In this document: positions 1 to 11,677 of the stretch, one piece after another
How positions within the stretch are numbered: the first letter of the stretch is position 1
Layout: each line of letters starts with the position of its first letter
Assembly: GCA_000440235.1 (NCBI GenBank)
Contig: ALKQ01000045.1
Coordinates: 1-64,000, forward strand
DNA from: Streptococcus suis 10581
GTDB taxonomy: Bacteria > Bacillota > Bacilli > Lactobacillales > Streptococcaceae
Length of the DNA stretch: 64,000 nucleotides
Reading direction: 5' to 3'
Made by a program: the position numbers and the translations under genes
The notes under the pieces: generated by a model
Told to the model about the DNA's origin: nothing
The model's database searches: none
Seen by the model: the letters and a program-made list of their open reading frames with translations, nothing else

Positions 1-26
1 CAGTCTATCCCTAGACTGTTTCACTC

Positions 27-146
27 CCCCAGACCTTTATTCGCTCTCTTGTTTTCAAGCTCATGATAAAAAGGTCCCCCGGACCTTTATTCGCTCTCTT
101 GTTTTCAAGCTCATGATAAAAAGGTCCCCCGGACCTTTTTATTTCC
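27..146. repeat. 60-bp tandem repeat with terminator hairpins
   Basis: A unit of about 60 bp (hairpin of the type AGGTCCCCCGGACCT, then TTCGCTCTCTTGTTTTCAAG, then CTCATGATAAAA) is present twice in tandem with exact 60-base spacing. The same kind of unit, diverged, recurs at 21.7-21.9 kb downstream of rnjA and glnA. The leading bases 1-30 (CAGTCT, AGACT, TTTCACTCC) also match the start of that second array. The hairpin copy next to rocS acts as its terminator. Confidence 0.8.
115..143 (-). terminator. rocS terminator
   Basis: Read on the minus strand, AAAAAGGTCC, a short G-rich loop and GGACCTTTTT form a strong stem followed by a U run. It directly follows, and slightly overlaps, the rocS stop codon. 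The stem is nearly symmetrical, so it could also stop transcripts entering from the left. Confidence 0.8.
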
Positions 147-633
147 CAAATAAACGTGCAAAGAAGCCTTTAGCTTGCACTTCTTCTGCCTGTGCTTTAA
201 CTTCGTCCAATTCCAACTTGAGAACTTCCTTATCGGCCATAGCTTTTAGTGTCAATTGCTGTTGCTGATCCAACTGTTTATCCTTCTCAGCAATCTGCAC
301 ATCTTTAACCTTGAGTTGTTCATCTTTTTCGGCAAGTTGCTTATCTTTGGCTTTTAATTGACTATATAAGCGGATGATTTCAGCATTTTTCTCGTCAACT
401 AAAATTTCCATCAATTCACGATGCTTGACTTCATCGCTAATCGGCTCATCTTCAAAAATGGTTGTTTTGTAGATTTCCTCCAACTTAATCAAGCCAGCAC
501 GGTTTACAACGGTCACACCCTTGTCATTTTTATCTACAAATTCTTCAGGAAGTGATTTGACGCGATTATTCATAGCCTGCCGGCTCACTCCTAAAATTTC
601 AGCTAACTCACTGACTGTTTTTTCGATTCCCAT
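139..633 (-). CDS. rocS: Chromosome segregation regulator RocS (DUF536 family)
   Basis: The 164-residue protein has three parts: an N-terminal winged-helix DNA-binding region (residues about 4-60, SELAEILGVSRQAMNNRV), a long charged coiled coil (about 75-150, with repeated KDKQLAEKDEQLK-like heptads), and a C-terminal amphipathic tip ending GFFARLFGK. This layout is that of pneumococcal RocS, which links the chromosome to the membrane and works with the capsule tyrosine-kinase system and ParB. Plasmid proteins with a DUF536 domain share the N-terminus. I chose the ATG at 633 because GAGGATATT lies just upstream; an upstream in-frame start would add 21 residues and lacks a good ribosome site. 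The gene stands alone with its own terminator. The RocS name rests on recall of domain order and tail, not an alignment. Confidence 0.8.
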   Translation of the reverse strand: MGIEKTVSELAEILGVSRQAMNNRVKSLPEEFVDKNDKGVTVVNRAGLIKLEEIYKTTIFEDEPISDEVKHRELMEILVDEKNAEIIRLYSQLKAKDKQLAEKDEQLKVKDVQIAEKDKQLDQQQQLTLKAMADKEVLKLELDEVKAQAEEVQAKGFFARLFGK

Positions 634-793
634 AATATCCTCGGTACTTACATTTCTCATAGTTTGTATCATTAAAATATTACCACAAAAGCCCAAGTTC
701 TGTCAAATTATGGGAGTTTTCCAAAACAAGACTATCACCCTCTAGCTATCTTGTAAATCCGTTCTCTTCACTTACTTGTTTGAACCAATGTCC

Positions 794-1245
794 CTATTTT
801 TTTATAGTTTGTTTCTGTGTTTCAATATCCAAGGAAATAAGTCCGTATCTATTTTTATAGGCATTTAACCAAGACCAACAGTCAATAAAGGTCCAGACCA
901 TATAGCCCTTACAGTTCGCCCCTTCATCAATACCTCGATGGAGCTGAATCAAATGGTCTTCCATGAAGTGAATCCGATAGTCATCCTGAATCATGCCATT
1001 TTCTTCAAAAACATCCTCCCCTTCGACTCCCATGCCATTCTCAGTTACCAACCATTCGATATTGCCATAGTTTTCCTGGATATTTTTGGCAATGTCGTAC
1101 AGCCCTTCTTCGTAAATTTCCCATAATCCCAGTTATTCCCCCCCTTTCCATCACCAGCTACGCTTCCCTCACTTTGAGGCCCTGAAGTGGAGGATCCCCA
1201 CAAAAAACCTTCTGGAAAACGATACTCTCTTTGCTCGCCTGTCAT
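794..1245 (-). pseudogene. Remnant of a GH1 6-phospho-beta-glucosidase gene
   Basis: The 5' part encodes a typical GH1 start (FPEGFLWGSSTSGPQSEGS). After about 40 codons the sequence jumps to the C-terminal quarter of the family: in another frame it reads YEEGLYDIAKNIQENYGN and then TENGMGVEG with the catalytic nucleophile Glu, ending near the conserved WTFIDCWSW. Roughly 300 central codons, including the acid/base region, are missing and the junction is out of frame. It cannot make an active enzyme. An intact GH1 gene lies at 4471-5931, so the activity is not lost from the strain. The clean join suggests one deletion followed by decay. Confidence 0.85.
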
Positions 1246-1405
1246 GCTACCACCTATTTTCCTTTAATTTACAGATTGGACATCTAATAAAAACTAGACT
1301 TCCTCAGTCTCATTATACTCCCTTCGATCTGCAATCGTCATCTTCTATCTCAAGGAAAAATTCCACAAATCATAGCAAAGACCCAAACTACTTTCTTGTT
1401 AAAAA

Positions 1406-2689
<1,284 letters not shown>

Positions 2690-2735
2690 TGCACTTTTAT
2701 AAATCGCTCTTCAAGCTCAACCTAAAGGAGAAACC

Positions 2736-3428
2736 ATGCCTATCAATTCATTCGGTCAAGAGATTGGCCTACCCTTACCGCATTATAGCAGTGGTGAGCG
2801 ACCAAGTCTGGAGACTATACAAGGACACACAGTCCGCTTAGAAAAACTGAGCCTGCACCATGCAGATGATCTCTATCAGTTTTATGGACCAAGTGCCAAG
2901 AAAGCTGACTGGACCTACTTGCCCCTTGAACCCTTTGAGGACAGAGCGACATTTCAGGACTATTTCCAGACTCTTTTGAACTCGACCGACCCCTATTATT
3001 TTGCCATCATTGACCAAGCAACCAATCAGGCAGTCGGAACCTTTGCACTCATGCGAATAGATACCAACCATCGTAGCATTGAAGTGGGCTGGGTCATCTT
3101 TTCTCCTCAACTGCAACGGACCCGACAGGCGACAGAAGCCCACTATCTTCTCATGAACTATGTGTTTGAAGAACTGGGCTATCGACGTTATGAATGGAAA
3201 TGCGACTCGCTCAACCAAGCCAGTCAAGCTGCTGCCAAACGCCTGGGATTTACCTACGAAGGCACCTTCCGTCAGGCTCTGGTTTATAAGGGACGTAACC
3301 GAGATACCGCCTGGTTTTCTCTATTAGACCACGAATGGCCTGACCGCAAGCGTGCCCTTGAAAACTGGCTAAAGGATAGTAACTTCGATGGCCAGGGTCA
3401 GCAAAAACAATCCCTATCCTCTTTCTAA
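2736..3428 (+). CDS. GNAT-family N-acetyltransferase (RimJ/RimL type)
   Basis: The 230-residue protein has the GNAT fold typical of RimJ/RimL and related protein or small-molecule acetyltransferases. The segment HTVRLEKLSLHHADDLYQFY (about 31-50) is the usual first strand and helix. VGTFALMRIDTNHRSIEVGW holds the central strands, and YRRYEWKCDSLNQASQAAAK followed by RLGFTYEGTFRQ is the acetyl-CoA and C-terminal region. AAAGGAG lies eight bases before the ATG. The gene is monocistronic, 46 bp after a RUP-like element. The acceptor cannot be told from sequence. Confidence 0.8.
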   Translation: MPINSFGQEIGLPLPHYSSGERPSLETIQGHTVRLEKLSLHHADDLYQFYGPSAKKADWTYLPLEPFEDRATFQDYFQTLLNSTDPYYFAIIDQATNQAVGTFALMRIDTNHRSIEVGWVIFSPQLQRTRQATEAHYLLMNYVFEELGYRRYEWKCDSLNQASQAAAKRLGFTYEGTFRQALVYKGRNRDTAWFSLLDHEWPDRKRALENWLKDSNFDGQGQQKQSLSSF

Positions 3429-3565
3429 ATTCAAGTAAACTAGTTTAATACTAAGACTTTTTTGTGAATTCTATTATACAAAAATAACCTTGTTCTGCTT
3501 AGAATAATTATTTTTCACCTATAGGTGGGCTTAACTATTATTTCCCCAAAAATCTCTTGGAGGCT

Positions 3566-4423
3566 TCAACTTTGCAAGTATACAGGGTCTGTCTCATTTT
3601 TTCGAGTAATACGTTCAAAATGAATGGCTAGATAGGTCAACTCATCAATGGTAATTGTTTTATGATAGTGCTCCTCAAGGAATGTTTGAACCTTTACAGC
3701 CTGTTTCATTCCCTTGGGCATGGTTTGACAGATCTGATCAAATAAAATTTGGTTTCCATCCTGAAGCATCCTATCAGCAAAAAATCGTTCCACAAAGAAT
3801 CGAATATGAGTTACAAAGCGTTGATAACTCAAGCTATCTGAAACAATTTGTATATTCGAGGAATAGCGTATAAGAGTCTCTAAATCTCCTATTAATTTAG
3901 CAATACGACCAGCATCATTTTTATCCAAACCCTGTTGAGCATTTATAAAATGAAATGCAATATTTGCCGCTTCAACCTCTGGTAAAGATATATGAAGCAC
4001 TCGGTTTAAGAGTTGAATGGCATAACACCCAATCTGATACTCTTTGTTATAATAAGCCTTTATTTCCCATAAGACCTTATTCTCAAAAACAAGTCCCTTT
4101 TCAAATCGTTCCGCCGCAAAGTAGATATGATCTGTAAGACCAATCCACAACGACTCTTGTAACGGAACATTTAAAACTTGCTTTGCATACTCAATAATAT
4201 CTCTGGCTATATCAAAATAAGTAGCTGGCACTTCTTCTAGTAACCCTAACAAATGTTGGGACTGTGGAGTATTTACAGATTGAAACAGCTTATCAATATT
4301 GGAATTTACAAGTACTTCTCCTTGCTTCTTCCCAAAACCAATCCCTTTTCCTAAGGCTATTTTTTCAACTCCTTCATCATCGACTAAAACGACACTAGAG
4401 TTCAATACCTTTTTGATAATCAT
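3566..4423 (-). CDS. licT: BglG/LicT-type transcriptional antiterminator
   Basis: This 285-residue protein has an N-terminal CAT RNA-binding domain (about 1-55, starting MIIKKVLNSSVVLVDDEG) and two PTS regulation domains, PRD1 (about 65-170) and PRD2 (about 175-280), with conserved His residues in contexts such as IGLTDHIYFA and YLAIHFERI. Proteins of this family bind a RAT hairpin in the leader of their own operon and prevent termination when beta-glucosides are present; phosphorylation of the PRDs by PTS proteins controls them. The gene is last in bglP-bglA-licT, 47 bp after bglA. Its target is the leader at 7800-7880. No terminator is obvious in the 137 bp that follow. Confidence 0.9.
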   Translation of the reverse strand: MIIKKVLNSSVVLVDDEGVEKIALGKGIGFGKKQGEVLVNSNIDKLFQSVNTPQSQHLLGLLEEVPATYFDIARDIIEYAKQVLNVPLQESLWIGLTDHIYFAAERFEKGLVFENKVLWEIKAYYNKEYQIGCYAIQLLNRVLHISLPEVEAANIAFHFINAQQGLDKNDAGRIAKLIGDLETLIRYSSNIQIVSDSLSYQRFVTHIRFFVERFFADRMLQDGNQILFDQICQTMPKGMKQAVKVQTFLEEHYHKTITIDELTYLAIHFERITRKNETDPVYLQS

Positions 4424-4470
4424 CTTGTATCTCCACTTTGAATAATTGATTTATACTATAACATATCCTT

Positions 4471-5931
<1,461 letters not shown>

Positions 5932-7770
5932 TTAATTCACCTCGTCTTTCCTGGATACAAGCATTACTTCCTCATTATGAACAACCTGTCCAGAATTTTT
6001 TTGAATAGCTACATCATACTCATTTTGATTGGTCACTAATGCCATCACTGTTGGATCATATCCAGCTTCTTGAATAACCGAAATATCAAACTCTAGCAGA
6101 ACATCTCCCGGTGCGACAAGTGCACCTGTTTCAATCTTAGGACAAAATCCTCTTCCTCCCAATTGTACGGTATCAATTCCAACGTGAAAGAGAATTTCTG
6201 CACCATTATCCGCTTTCATCGCAATCGCATGACCTGTTTCATATACAAGGGATACCTCTCCGGCAGCAGGTGCATAAACAATACCCTTCGACGGTTTAAT
6301 CGCAACCCCATCACCAACAAGCTTTGAGGCAAAAACAGAATCATTGACATCCTCCAGAGCTACCAGTTCACCATCTACAGGAGAACCAAATGAAATGGTT
6401 GCTATTTTATTTTCTTCCTGAGATCCCTCAAGTTTCTCGTCTTTAAATGTAACATACGTAAAAACAAATGATAGAACAATTGAAATTGCAAAAGCAATCC
6501 AAGCATTCATAAAGTTTGAACCACCATTGGGATCAATATACATAGTCATGGTTGCCAATCCTGGTCCGACCAAGGCAAATGCTTTCAAAGCGGTAAGCCC
6601 GATCGCAATTCCACCAAAGAATGAACTAGCTACAACACTATAAAGTACTTTACGATTCTGAATAGTCACACCATAAAGAGCCGGTTCTGTAATACCAAAT
6701 AGGGCAGAAATACCTGCTGAAACGGCGGTAGCACGCATTTTACTATTCTTTGTTTTTAAGGCAACCGCAAAAGTAGCTCCTGATTCTGATATATTGTGAG
6801 CAAGTGATGCTGGTAAATACAATGTTTCAAAACCAGCTTTCATTGCTTCAATCGCATAAGGCAACATAGCTTTGTGCATTCCTGTTACTACCATAAACGG
6901 AAGGATTGCTGCTAGAATACCAGTAGCCAACCAACCAAGAGTATTATGAAGAGCAACTACCGCTGTTGCTAATAATTGACCTAAGTTAAACCCTAGCGGA
7001 CCTAATACAAGGAGAGCCACTGGCACTGTGATGGCTAAGGCCACCATCGGTACAAAGAAAATCCGAATTGGTTTTGGAGTATATTTAGTCAAGAATTTTT
7101 CCATTGAAGCAAAGAATAAAGTTGACAGAATTGCTGGAAAAACCTGATAAGGATAGGAAATATTCTGAATAGTAACTCCAAATAACTGCGTACCCTCCGC
7201 CAACATTGCCGTTACATTTGGCAAAAGTAACGCTCCTACAGCTGCTGCGGCAACTAATTCATTAGCACGTAATTTTTTAGCCGTGTTATAAGCCACTAAA
7301 ATAGGTAAGAAGTAAAGAGGAGCATCTCCAATCTGGTTGAAAATAGTATAGGCAGCAGATTCCTTATTCAGCCATCCAATCCATGCCAACAACATCAAAA
7401 CTGATTTTAGAACTCCACCTCCTGCTACCGCGGGTACTACTGGTTGGAATACAGCAACCAGAAAATCTAGAAAAATTGCCCCCCAACTTTGTGCTTGTTT
7501 CCTATTTGTCGAGAGATTGTCTGCTAAATCTCCGACTAGCGGTTGAACTTCCGCAAAGACTTCATTTACCTCGTTTCCGATAATGATTTGAGTTTGTGCA
7601 TTTTGCCGTACTCCCATAACCCCCTCAATTTTCTCCAGTATCTCGATATTTGCTTTTGTATTGTCAATTAATGTAAAACGCAAGCGAGTCGAGCAATGTT
7701 CTAGGTGTGCAACATTTTCTTTACCACCAATATTTGCCACAATTTCTTTGGCTGTTTGTTTGTAATCCAT
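5932..7770 (-). CDS. bglP: PTS beta-glucoside transporter, fused IIBCA
   Basis: The 612-residue permease imports and phosphorylates beta-glucosides. Domain order is IIB (residues 1-85, phosphorylated Cys26 in LEHCSTRLRF), IIC (about 100-450, eight or more membrane segments) and IIA (about 480-610, active His in ILFHVGIDT). I chose the ATG at 7770 because AAAGGAG lies eight bases upstream and the protein then starts with the family sequence MDYKQTAKEIV; the longer reading enters the RAT/terminator leader. It is first in bglP-bglA-licT and controlled by antitermination and a cre site. PTS control of LicT through this protein is expected from the family. Confidence 0.93.
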   Translation of the reverse strand: MDYKQTAKEIVANIGGKENVAHLEHCSTRLRFTLIDNTKANIEILEKIEGVMGVRQNAQTQIIIGNEVNEVFAEVQPLVGDLADNLSTNRKQAQSWGAIFLDFLVAVFQPVVPAVAGGGVLKSVLMLLAWIGWLNKESAAYTIFNQIGDAPLYFLPILVAYNTAKKLRANELVAAAAVGALLLPNVTAMLAEGTQLFGVTIQNISYPYQVFPAILSTLFFASMEKFLTKYTPKPIRIFFVPMVALAITVPVALLVLGPLGFNLGQLLATAVVALHNTLGWLATGILAAILPFMVVTGMHKAMLPYAIEAMKAGFETLYLPASLAHNISESGATFAVALKTKNSKMRATAVSAGISALFGITEPALYGVTIQNRKVLYSVVASSFFGGIAIGLTALKAFALVGPGLATMTMYIDPNGGSNFMNAWIAFAISIVLSFVFTYVTFKDEKLEGSQEENKIATISFGSPVDGELVALEDVNDSVFASKLVGDGVAIKPSKGIVYAPAAGEVSLVYETGHAIAMKADNGAEILFHVGIDTVQLGGRGFCPKIETGALVAPGDVLLEFDISVIQEAGYDPTVMALVTNQNEYDVAIQKNSGQVVHNEEVMLVSRKDEVN

Positions 7771-7799
7771 AGGACACTCCTTTTGGCATTTAACCAAAA

Positions 7800-7880
7800 A
7801 ACAAAGGACCCCTATAGTACGGCACCTCAAAAATAAGTGTCGTTCTATAAAGGTCCTGCCTGCTTTACCAGTCACATGCC
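7800..7880 (-). promoter_or_regulatory. LicT-responsive RAT antiterminator overlapping an intrinsic terminator
   Basis: On the minus strand, bases 7880-7851 match the ribonucleic antiterminator consensus closely (ACTGGTAAAGCAGGCA is the core). The 3' part of the RAT (AGGACC) also forms the left arm of a terminator whose right arm GGTCCT lies near 7806, followed by TTTGTTTTTT. The two structures exclude each other, which is the classical bgl/lic switch. LicT encoded in the same operon is the likely ligand. Confidence 0.9.
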
Positions 7881-7901
7881 TAAATTTTATTTTGTAAACT
7901 T

Positions 7902-7932
7902 ATTATACACAAGAAAAATGAAAGCGTCAACA
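7902..7932 (-). promoter_or_regulatory. bgl operon promoter with overlapping cre site
   Basis: The minus strand has TTGACG (7925-7930), a 17-base spacer and TATAAT (7902-7907). A near-perfect catabolite response element, ATGAAAGCGTCAACA, covers 7918-7932 and overlaps the -35 box, which predicts CcpA repression on preferred sugars. The start of transcription would fall about 15 bases before the RAT. Confidence 0.88.
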
Positions 7933-8174
7933 TTTTTTGGAATTTTCTTGTTTATTCTAAAAATCATCAGTTTCTTATTATTTTCCATATAGAAACATTT
8001 CAAAATAAAAGGTTATAATTATGTCGAGAAAACCATAAACTATACAACTAAAAAAGGTCTACTCGTCTGATAATATAATCTATAAATCCATTTTATTTTT
8101 CCGAAAACTGCTTGAATTTTTTTGTTTATTGTTGTATGATAAATCCATAACAATATAACAAAAGGAGATTGGCT

Positions 8175-8873
8175 ATGCAACTGAAACTTTCTTCTGTTTC
8201 CAAGAAATTCGACCATAAAATCATTTTGGAAGATACTTCCTTTACCTTCGAACAAGGCAAGATTTACGGTTTGCTCGGGCGGAACGGAGCTGGTAAGACA
8301 ACCCTGTTCAACTGCATTGCCCGAAATCTGACCTTAGATAGTGGCTCGATTCAGTTTGTGAAAGATGGAAATACCTTTGACTACGACAACACGGACATCG
8401 GTTTTACCCAGACCTATCCGCAACTACCTGCCTTTATGACGGCTTACGAGTTTGTCCGTTTCTATATGGATATCCACAAGTATAAGCTCAAGTCTCCTCG
8501 CAGTCCAGAAGAATGGCTGAACTTAGTCGGTATCGGAGAAGAAGACCAGCACCGTCTACTCAAGGACTTTTCCCACGGTATGCAGAACAAGGTCCAGTTG
8601 CTCCTGTCCTTGATTGTTCAGCCACCTGTCCTGCTCTTAGATGAGCCCCTGACTTCCTTTGACCCTGTGGCTGCCCACGAGTTTAAACAGCTGATTCGGG
8701 AGGCTAAGAAGGATTCCGTTATCATCTTTTCCACCCACATTTTGCAGCTGGCTCAGGATCTCTGCGACGAGATTGTGTTGCTCCATCACCAAGAATTGCA
8801 GGCTGTTCCGAGTGACAAGCTCCACGATCCTGATTTTGAACAGGAAGTGGTTGCCCTCTTAACAGCAGACTAG
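8175..8873 (+). CDS. ABC transporter ATP-binding protein
   Basis: The 232-residue ATPase has Walker A (GLLGRNGAGKTTLFN, about 33-47), Walker B with the D-loop (VLLLDEPLTSFD) and a switch His in FSTHI. The signature motif is degenerate (DFSHGMQNKVQLL in place of LSGGQ), as often seen in ABC-2 type exporters. I prefer the ATG at 8175, eight bases after AAAGGAG, over the TTG two codons earlier. It pairs with the permease gene nine bases downstream. The substrate is unknown; similar pairs export bacteriocins, lipids or drugs. Confidence 0.85.
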   Translation: MQLKLSSVSKKFDHKIILEDTSFTFEQGKIYGLLGRNGAGKTTLFNCIARNLTLDSGSIQFVKDGNTFDYDNTDIGFTQTYPQLPAFMTAYEFVRFYMDIHKYKLKSPRSPEEWLNLVGIGEEDQHRLLKDFSHGMQNKVQLLLSLIVQPPVLLLDEPLTSFDPVAAHEFKQLIREAKKDSVIIFSTHILQLAQDLCDEIVLLHHQELQAVPSDKLHDPDFEQEVVALLTAD

Positions 8874-8882
8874 GAGGGGCTT

Positions 8883-10505
8883 ATGAAAACCATTCTACGT
8901 TATTTTTGGTATCAGGAAAAGTACAACCTCTATCGGACCGTCAACGGATTTTTCTACTACCTACGAAAACTGCCACTTATTGGCAAGAGCATTCCAGAGA
9001 GTATTTTCAAGTCTTACAGTTTTAAGTCCGCTCTCTTTTTGATCCTGCACATCCTGTCTATTCCCAGTCGCTTTCTGGTCAAGGGAATTTGGTTAACCAT
9101 CTATTCTTGCATTGCTACCTTCTGGATTAAACTCCTATCCAATAATCAGCTGGACTTTTGGCAAATCCCGTCAGATACTTGGCTTCTAGGCTTTTCCATG
9201 TGGATGGTCTTTGTTGGCTACACCTATCGGTTTGGCAAGGGATTTGAGCCTTTTATCGCCAAGTCCGAACGGGAATTCATGCAAAATTTTGGACTATCCC
9301 AATCTAGTTTTCTACAGAGTCAACTCTTTGTAGAACCTATTATCACCAGTCTGTTCTACCTGCCTGCCCTACTCATTTTTTCTAGCCTGTCAGGAAATTG
9401 GCTCTATCTGCCTCTAGGATTACTGACCATTCCAGCAGGAAGTTTTACCGGACAGGCTCTCAATCGTTGGTTTTTTAATCGACGGATTCTATCCCGCCGT
9501 AATTCTTGGCAATACTGGGTTATCTTGGGTACTGGTCTAGCAGCCATTGCCAGCCTTATCCTTTTCCGCAATCATCTGTCACCAAGCTTTTTACTGCCTG
9601 TCCTTGTCTGTCAGGTCTTGCTCATTTGGTTTGGCTATCGTTATTTGAAACAACAGACCAACCACCTAGACTATCTTCAATATTGCATGGACCAGTCCTT
9701 GCAGATGGATAAGAAGATTTTTGAGATGACCAAAGGGAACGAGTACACCCGACAAGGGTTGCAGATGCAGGCGAAACTGAGTATGGAAACAGGAAAGGAC
9801 CTGACTCATCTATCAGGCATGACCTACTTAAACGCTCTGCTATTTGACCGCTACAAAAACGTCCTCTATAAGAAGGTTCGGAACTGGGTCTTGGCACTAA
9901 TAGTCATTTTGGCAGCACTGGAGGGGATTCGTTACTTTTTAGAGCCGGTTACCTTTACGGAAGACTACTTGCTCCAATTCTTACCGCTTTCCTTCATGAT
10001 TATGTATGTAGCTTCGTCGGGCAAGGTGGTTGCTCAGATGGTCTTTGTTAACTGCGATATTTCCATGCTTCACTATCCTTTTTATCGCGAGGCTAAGACC
10101 ATTATCGCTGGTTTTAACTACCGCTTCTTACAGACTTGCAAACTCAATCTCATCTTTGCAACCAGCCTCTTTTCGGTAATCATGATCCTGTGGCGGTTCG
10201 CTCTCAGCTTGGAAACCATTCTCCTAACTGCTCTGCTCCTGCTAAGTCTAACAGCTCTATTTTCCTTCCACGATCTTTTTATCTACTATATTCTCCAACC
10301 CTTTACCAAGGACATGGAGGTTGTCAACCCAGTCTATAAATTTCTCAGTGGCGTTCTCTACTGGGTGGCCTATCTCAATATCAAGCTGGATTTAGGCAGT
10401 CACTTGTACATCCTACTCATTTCCATAGCTATGATTACCTATGTCAGCATCGGCTACTGGATTTTACTGAAAAAAGCTCCGCAGACCTTTAGATTGAAGG
10501 GATGA
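8883..10505 (+). CDS. ABC transporter permease, multi-pass
   Basis: The 540-residue integral membrane protein has ten or so hydrophobic segments (for example residues 48-100, 150-185, 205-250, 330-380 and 410-540). A soluble charged segment (about 255-325, containing KKIFEMTKGNEYTRQGLQMQ) lies between the two membrane halves. It is the membrane partner of the preceding ATPase, with GGAGGGG just before the ATG. Size and layout resemble large ABC-2-like permeases of streptococci. I cannot assign a substrate. A hairpin terminator follows immediately. Confidence 0.75.
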   Translation: MKTILRYFWYQEKYNLYRTVNGFFYYLRKLPLIGKSIPESIFKSYSFKSALFLILHILSIPSRFLVKGIWLTIYSCIATFWIKLLSNNQLDFWQIPSDTWLLGFSMWMVFVGYTYRFGKGFEPFIAKSEREFMQNFGLSQSSFLQSQLFVEPIITSLFYLPALLIFSSLSGNWLYLPLGLLTIPAGSFTGQALNRWFFNRRILSRRNSWQYWVILGTGLAAIASLILFRNHLSPSFLLPVLVCQVLLIWFGYRYLKQQTNHLDYLQYCMDQSLQMDKKIFEMTKGNEYTRQGLQMQAKLSMETGKDLTHLSGMTYLNALLFDRYKNVLYKKVRNWVLALIVILAALEGIRYFLEPVTFTEDYLLQFLPLSFMIMYVASSGKVVAQMVFVNCDISMLHYPFYREAKTIIAGFNYRFLQTCKLNLIFATSLFSVIMILWRFALSLETILLTALLLLSLTALFSFHDLFIYYILQPFTKDMEVVNPVYKFLSGVLYWVAYLNIKLDLGSHLYILLISIAMITYVSIGYWILLKKAPQTFRLKG

Positions 10506-10538
10506 AAAAACAGCCTCTCGCAAGAGAAGGCTGTTTTA
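10506..10538 (+). terminator. Terminator after the ABC permease gene
   Basis: AAACAGCCTTCTC-type arms (AAAACAGCCTCTC and GAGAAGGCTGTTTT) form a strong stem-loop starting at the permease stop codon. A RUP-like element was inserted directly after its T run. Confidence 0.85.
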
Positions 10539-10640
10539 TACTCAATGAAAATCAATAGTAGCCTAGGAAACGAAGGTGATGATAGAACTGAGGTTCATCG
10601 AACCAAGTTGACAACGGATAATTTTGATTTTCGAAGAGTA
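10539..10640 (+). mobile_element. RUP-like miniature element, copy 2
   Basis: It starts TACTCAATGAAAATCAA and ends TTGATTTTCGAAGAGTA, both RUP termini, over 102 bp. The interior shares GATAGAACTGAGGTTCATCG with copy 1. It sits between two convergent genes, six bases from the stop codon of the YeiH-family gene. Confidence 0.8.
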
Positions 10641-10645
10641 TTGCT

Positions 10646-11668
10646 TTACCAAATTCCCAAGATTACCTGCCAAACCAGTGTCAGCACAGTCACACCCAGC
10701 CAGCAAACTAGTCCGACAAAAAGAGCAGCTCTGCCATTTTTCACCAAAGAAAAGACATCTGTTCGCAAACCAATAGCTGCCATGGCCATACAAATGAGAA
10801 ACTTAGACAGGGTTTTGAGAGGAGAAAATAGGTCCGTCCCTAATCCAACATGACCTGCGATTGTAGTCACCAGACTGGCTAGGATAAAATAGAGGATAAA
10901 GGTTGGAAAACTTGCCAAGAGGGACTTCTTGTCTGCCTGAACTCCCTTTCCTCGACTCCGCCAAATCGCCAAGACCGTTGTAATCGGGATCATAGCCAGA
11001 GTCCGCGTCAGCTTGACCGTCACTGCCGTGTCCAAGGTCTGACTGCCCAGTCCGTAAAGGCTATCCCAAGTAGCTGCTGTCGCGGTTACCGACGAGGTGT
11101 CATTGACCGCCGTTCCGGCGAACATCCCAAAGGCCTGACCCGAATCGGTCGAAAACCCAAGCCAAGTTGCCAAGGTCGGAAAAATCAATGCCGCCAAGAC
11201 ATTAAAAAGAAAGATGACCGAGATTGCTTGTGCCACATCCTCATCATCCGCCTGAATAATGGGAGCCGTCGCCGCAATGGCAGATCCTCCACAGATAGAG
11301 GTCCCTACGCCAATTAAGGTTGCCAGATGAGATGAAATGGGCAAGATTTTCCACATCAAGAATGCCAAAAACAAGGCAAAACTGATGGTTGACAGAATAA
11401 TCGGTAGAGATTGACGTCCAACTGCAAGAACCGCAGACAGATTCAGACCAAATCCCAAACAAATCACCGCATACTGCAAAATCTTCTTAGAGGTAAAGGT
11501 CAAGCCTGGCTGAAATGAATTTTTCCTTGAAATATAAGAGTGCAGGCTCATCCCGATTAGAAGGGCAAAAACAGGCCCACCCACTACTGAAAACCAACTC
11601 CCTAAGCACTGACTGATTGCAGCCAAGACTAGACAAAGTACCACACCTCTGGCATTTTTCTTAACCAT
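10646..11668 (-). CDS. YeiH/UPF0324 family membrane transporter (putative sulfate exporter)
   Basis: The 340-residue protein consists almost entirely of membrane segments, about ten, and matches the YeiH/UPF0324 family. The glycine-rich motif GVGTSICGGSAIAATAPII (about 141-159) and the pseudo-repeat FAGTAVNDTSSVTATAATW (about 194-212) are family signatures. The family is annotated as putative sulfate or organosulfur exporters without much biochemistry. It lies upstream of, and in the same direction as, nothing obvious; azlD ends nine bases before its start, so it may be the third gene of an azlC-azlD operon. Confidence 0.85.
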   Translation of the reverse strand: MVKKNARGVVLCLVLAAISQCLGSWFSVVGGPVFALLIGMSLHSYISRKNSFQPGLTFTSKKILQYAVICLGFGLNLSAVLAVGRQSLPIILSTISFALFLAFLMWKILPISSHLATLIGVGTSICGGSAIAATAPIIQADDEDVAQAISVIFLFNVLAALIFPTLATWLGFSTDSGQAFGMFAGTAVNDTSSVTATAATWDSLYGLGSQTLDTAVTVKLTRTLAMIPITTVLAIWRSRGKGVQADKKSLLASFPTFILYFILASLVTTIAGHVGLGTDLFSPLKTLSKFLICMAMAAIGLRTDVFSLVKNGRAALFVGLVCWLGVTVLTLVWQVILGIW

Positions 11669-11677
11669 AAGTCCCTC

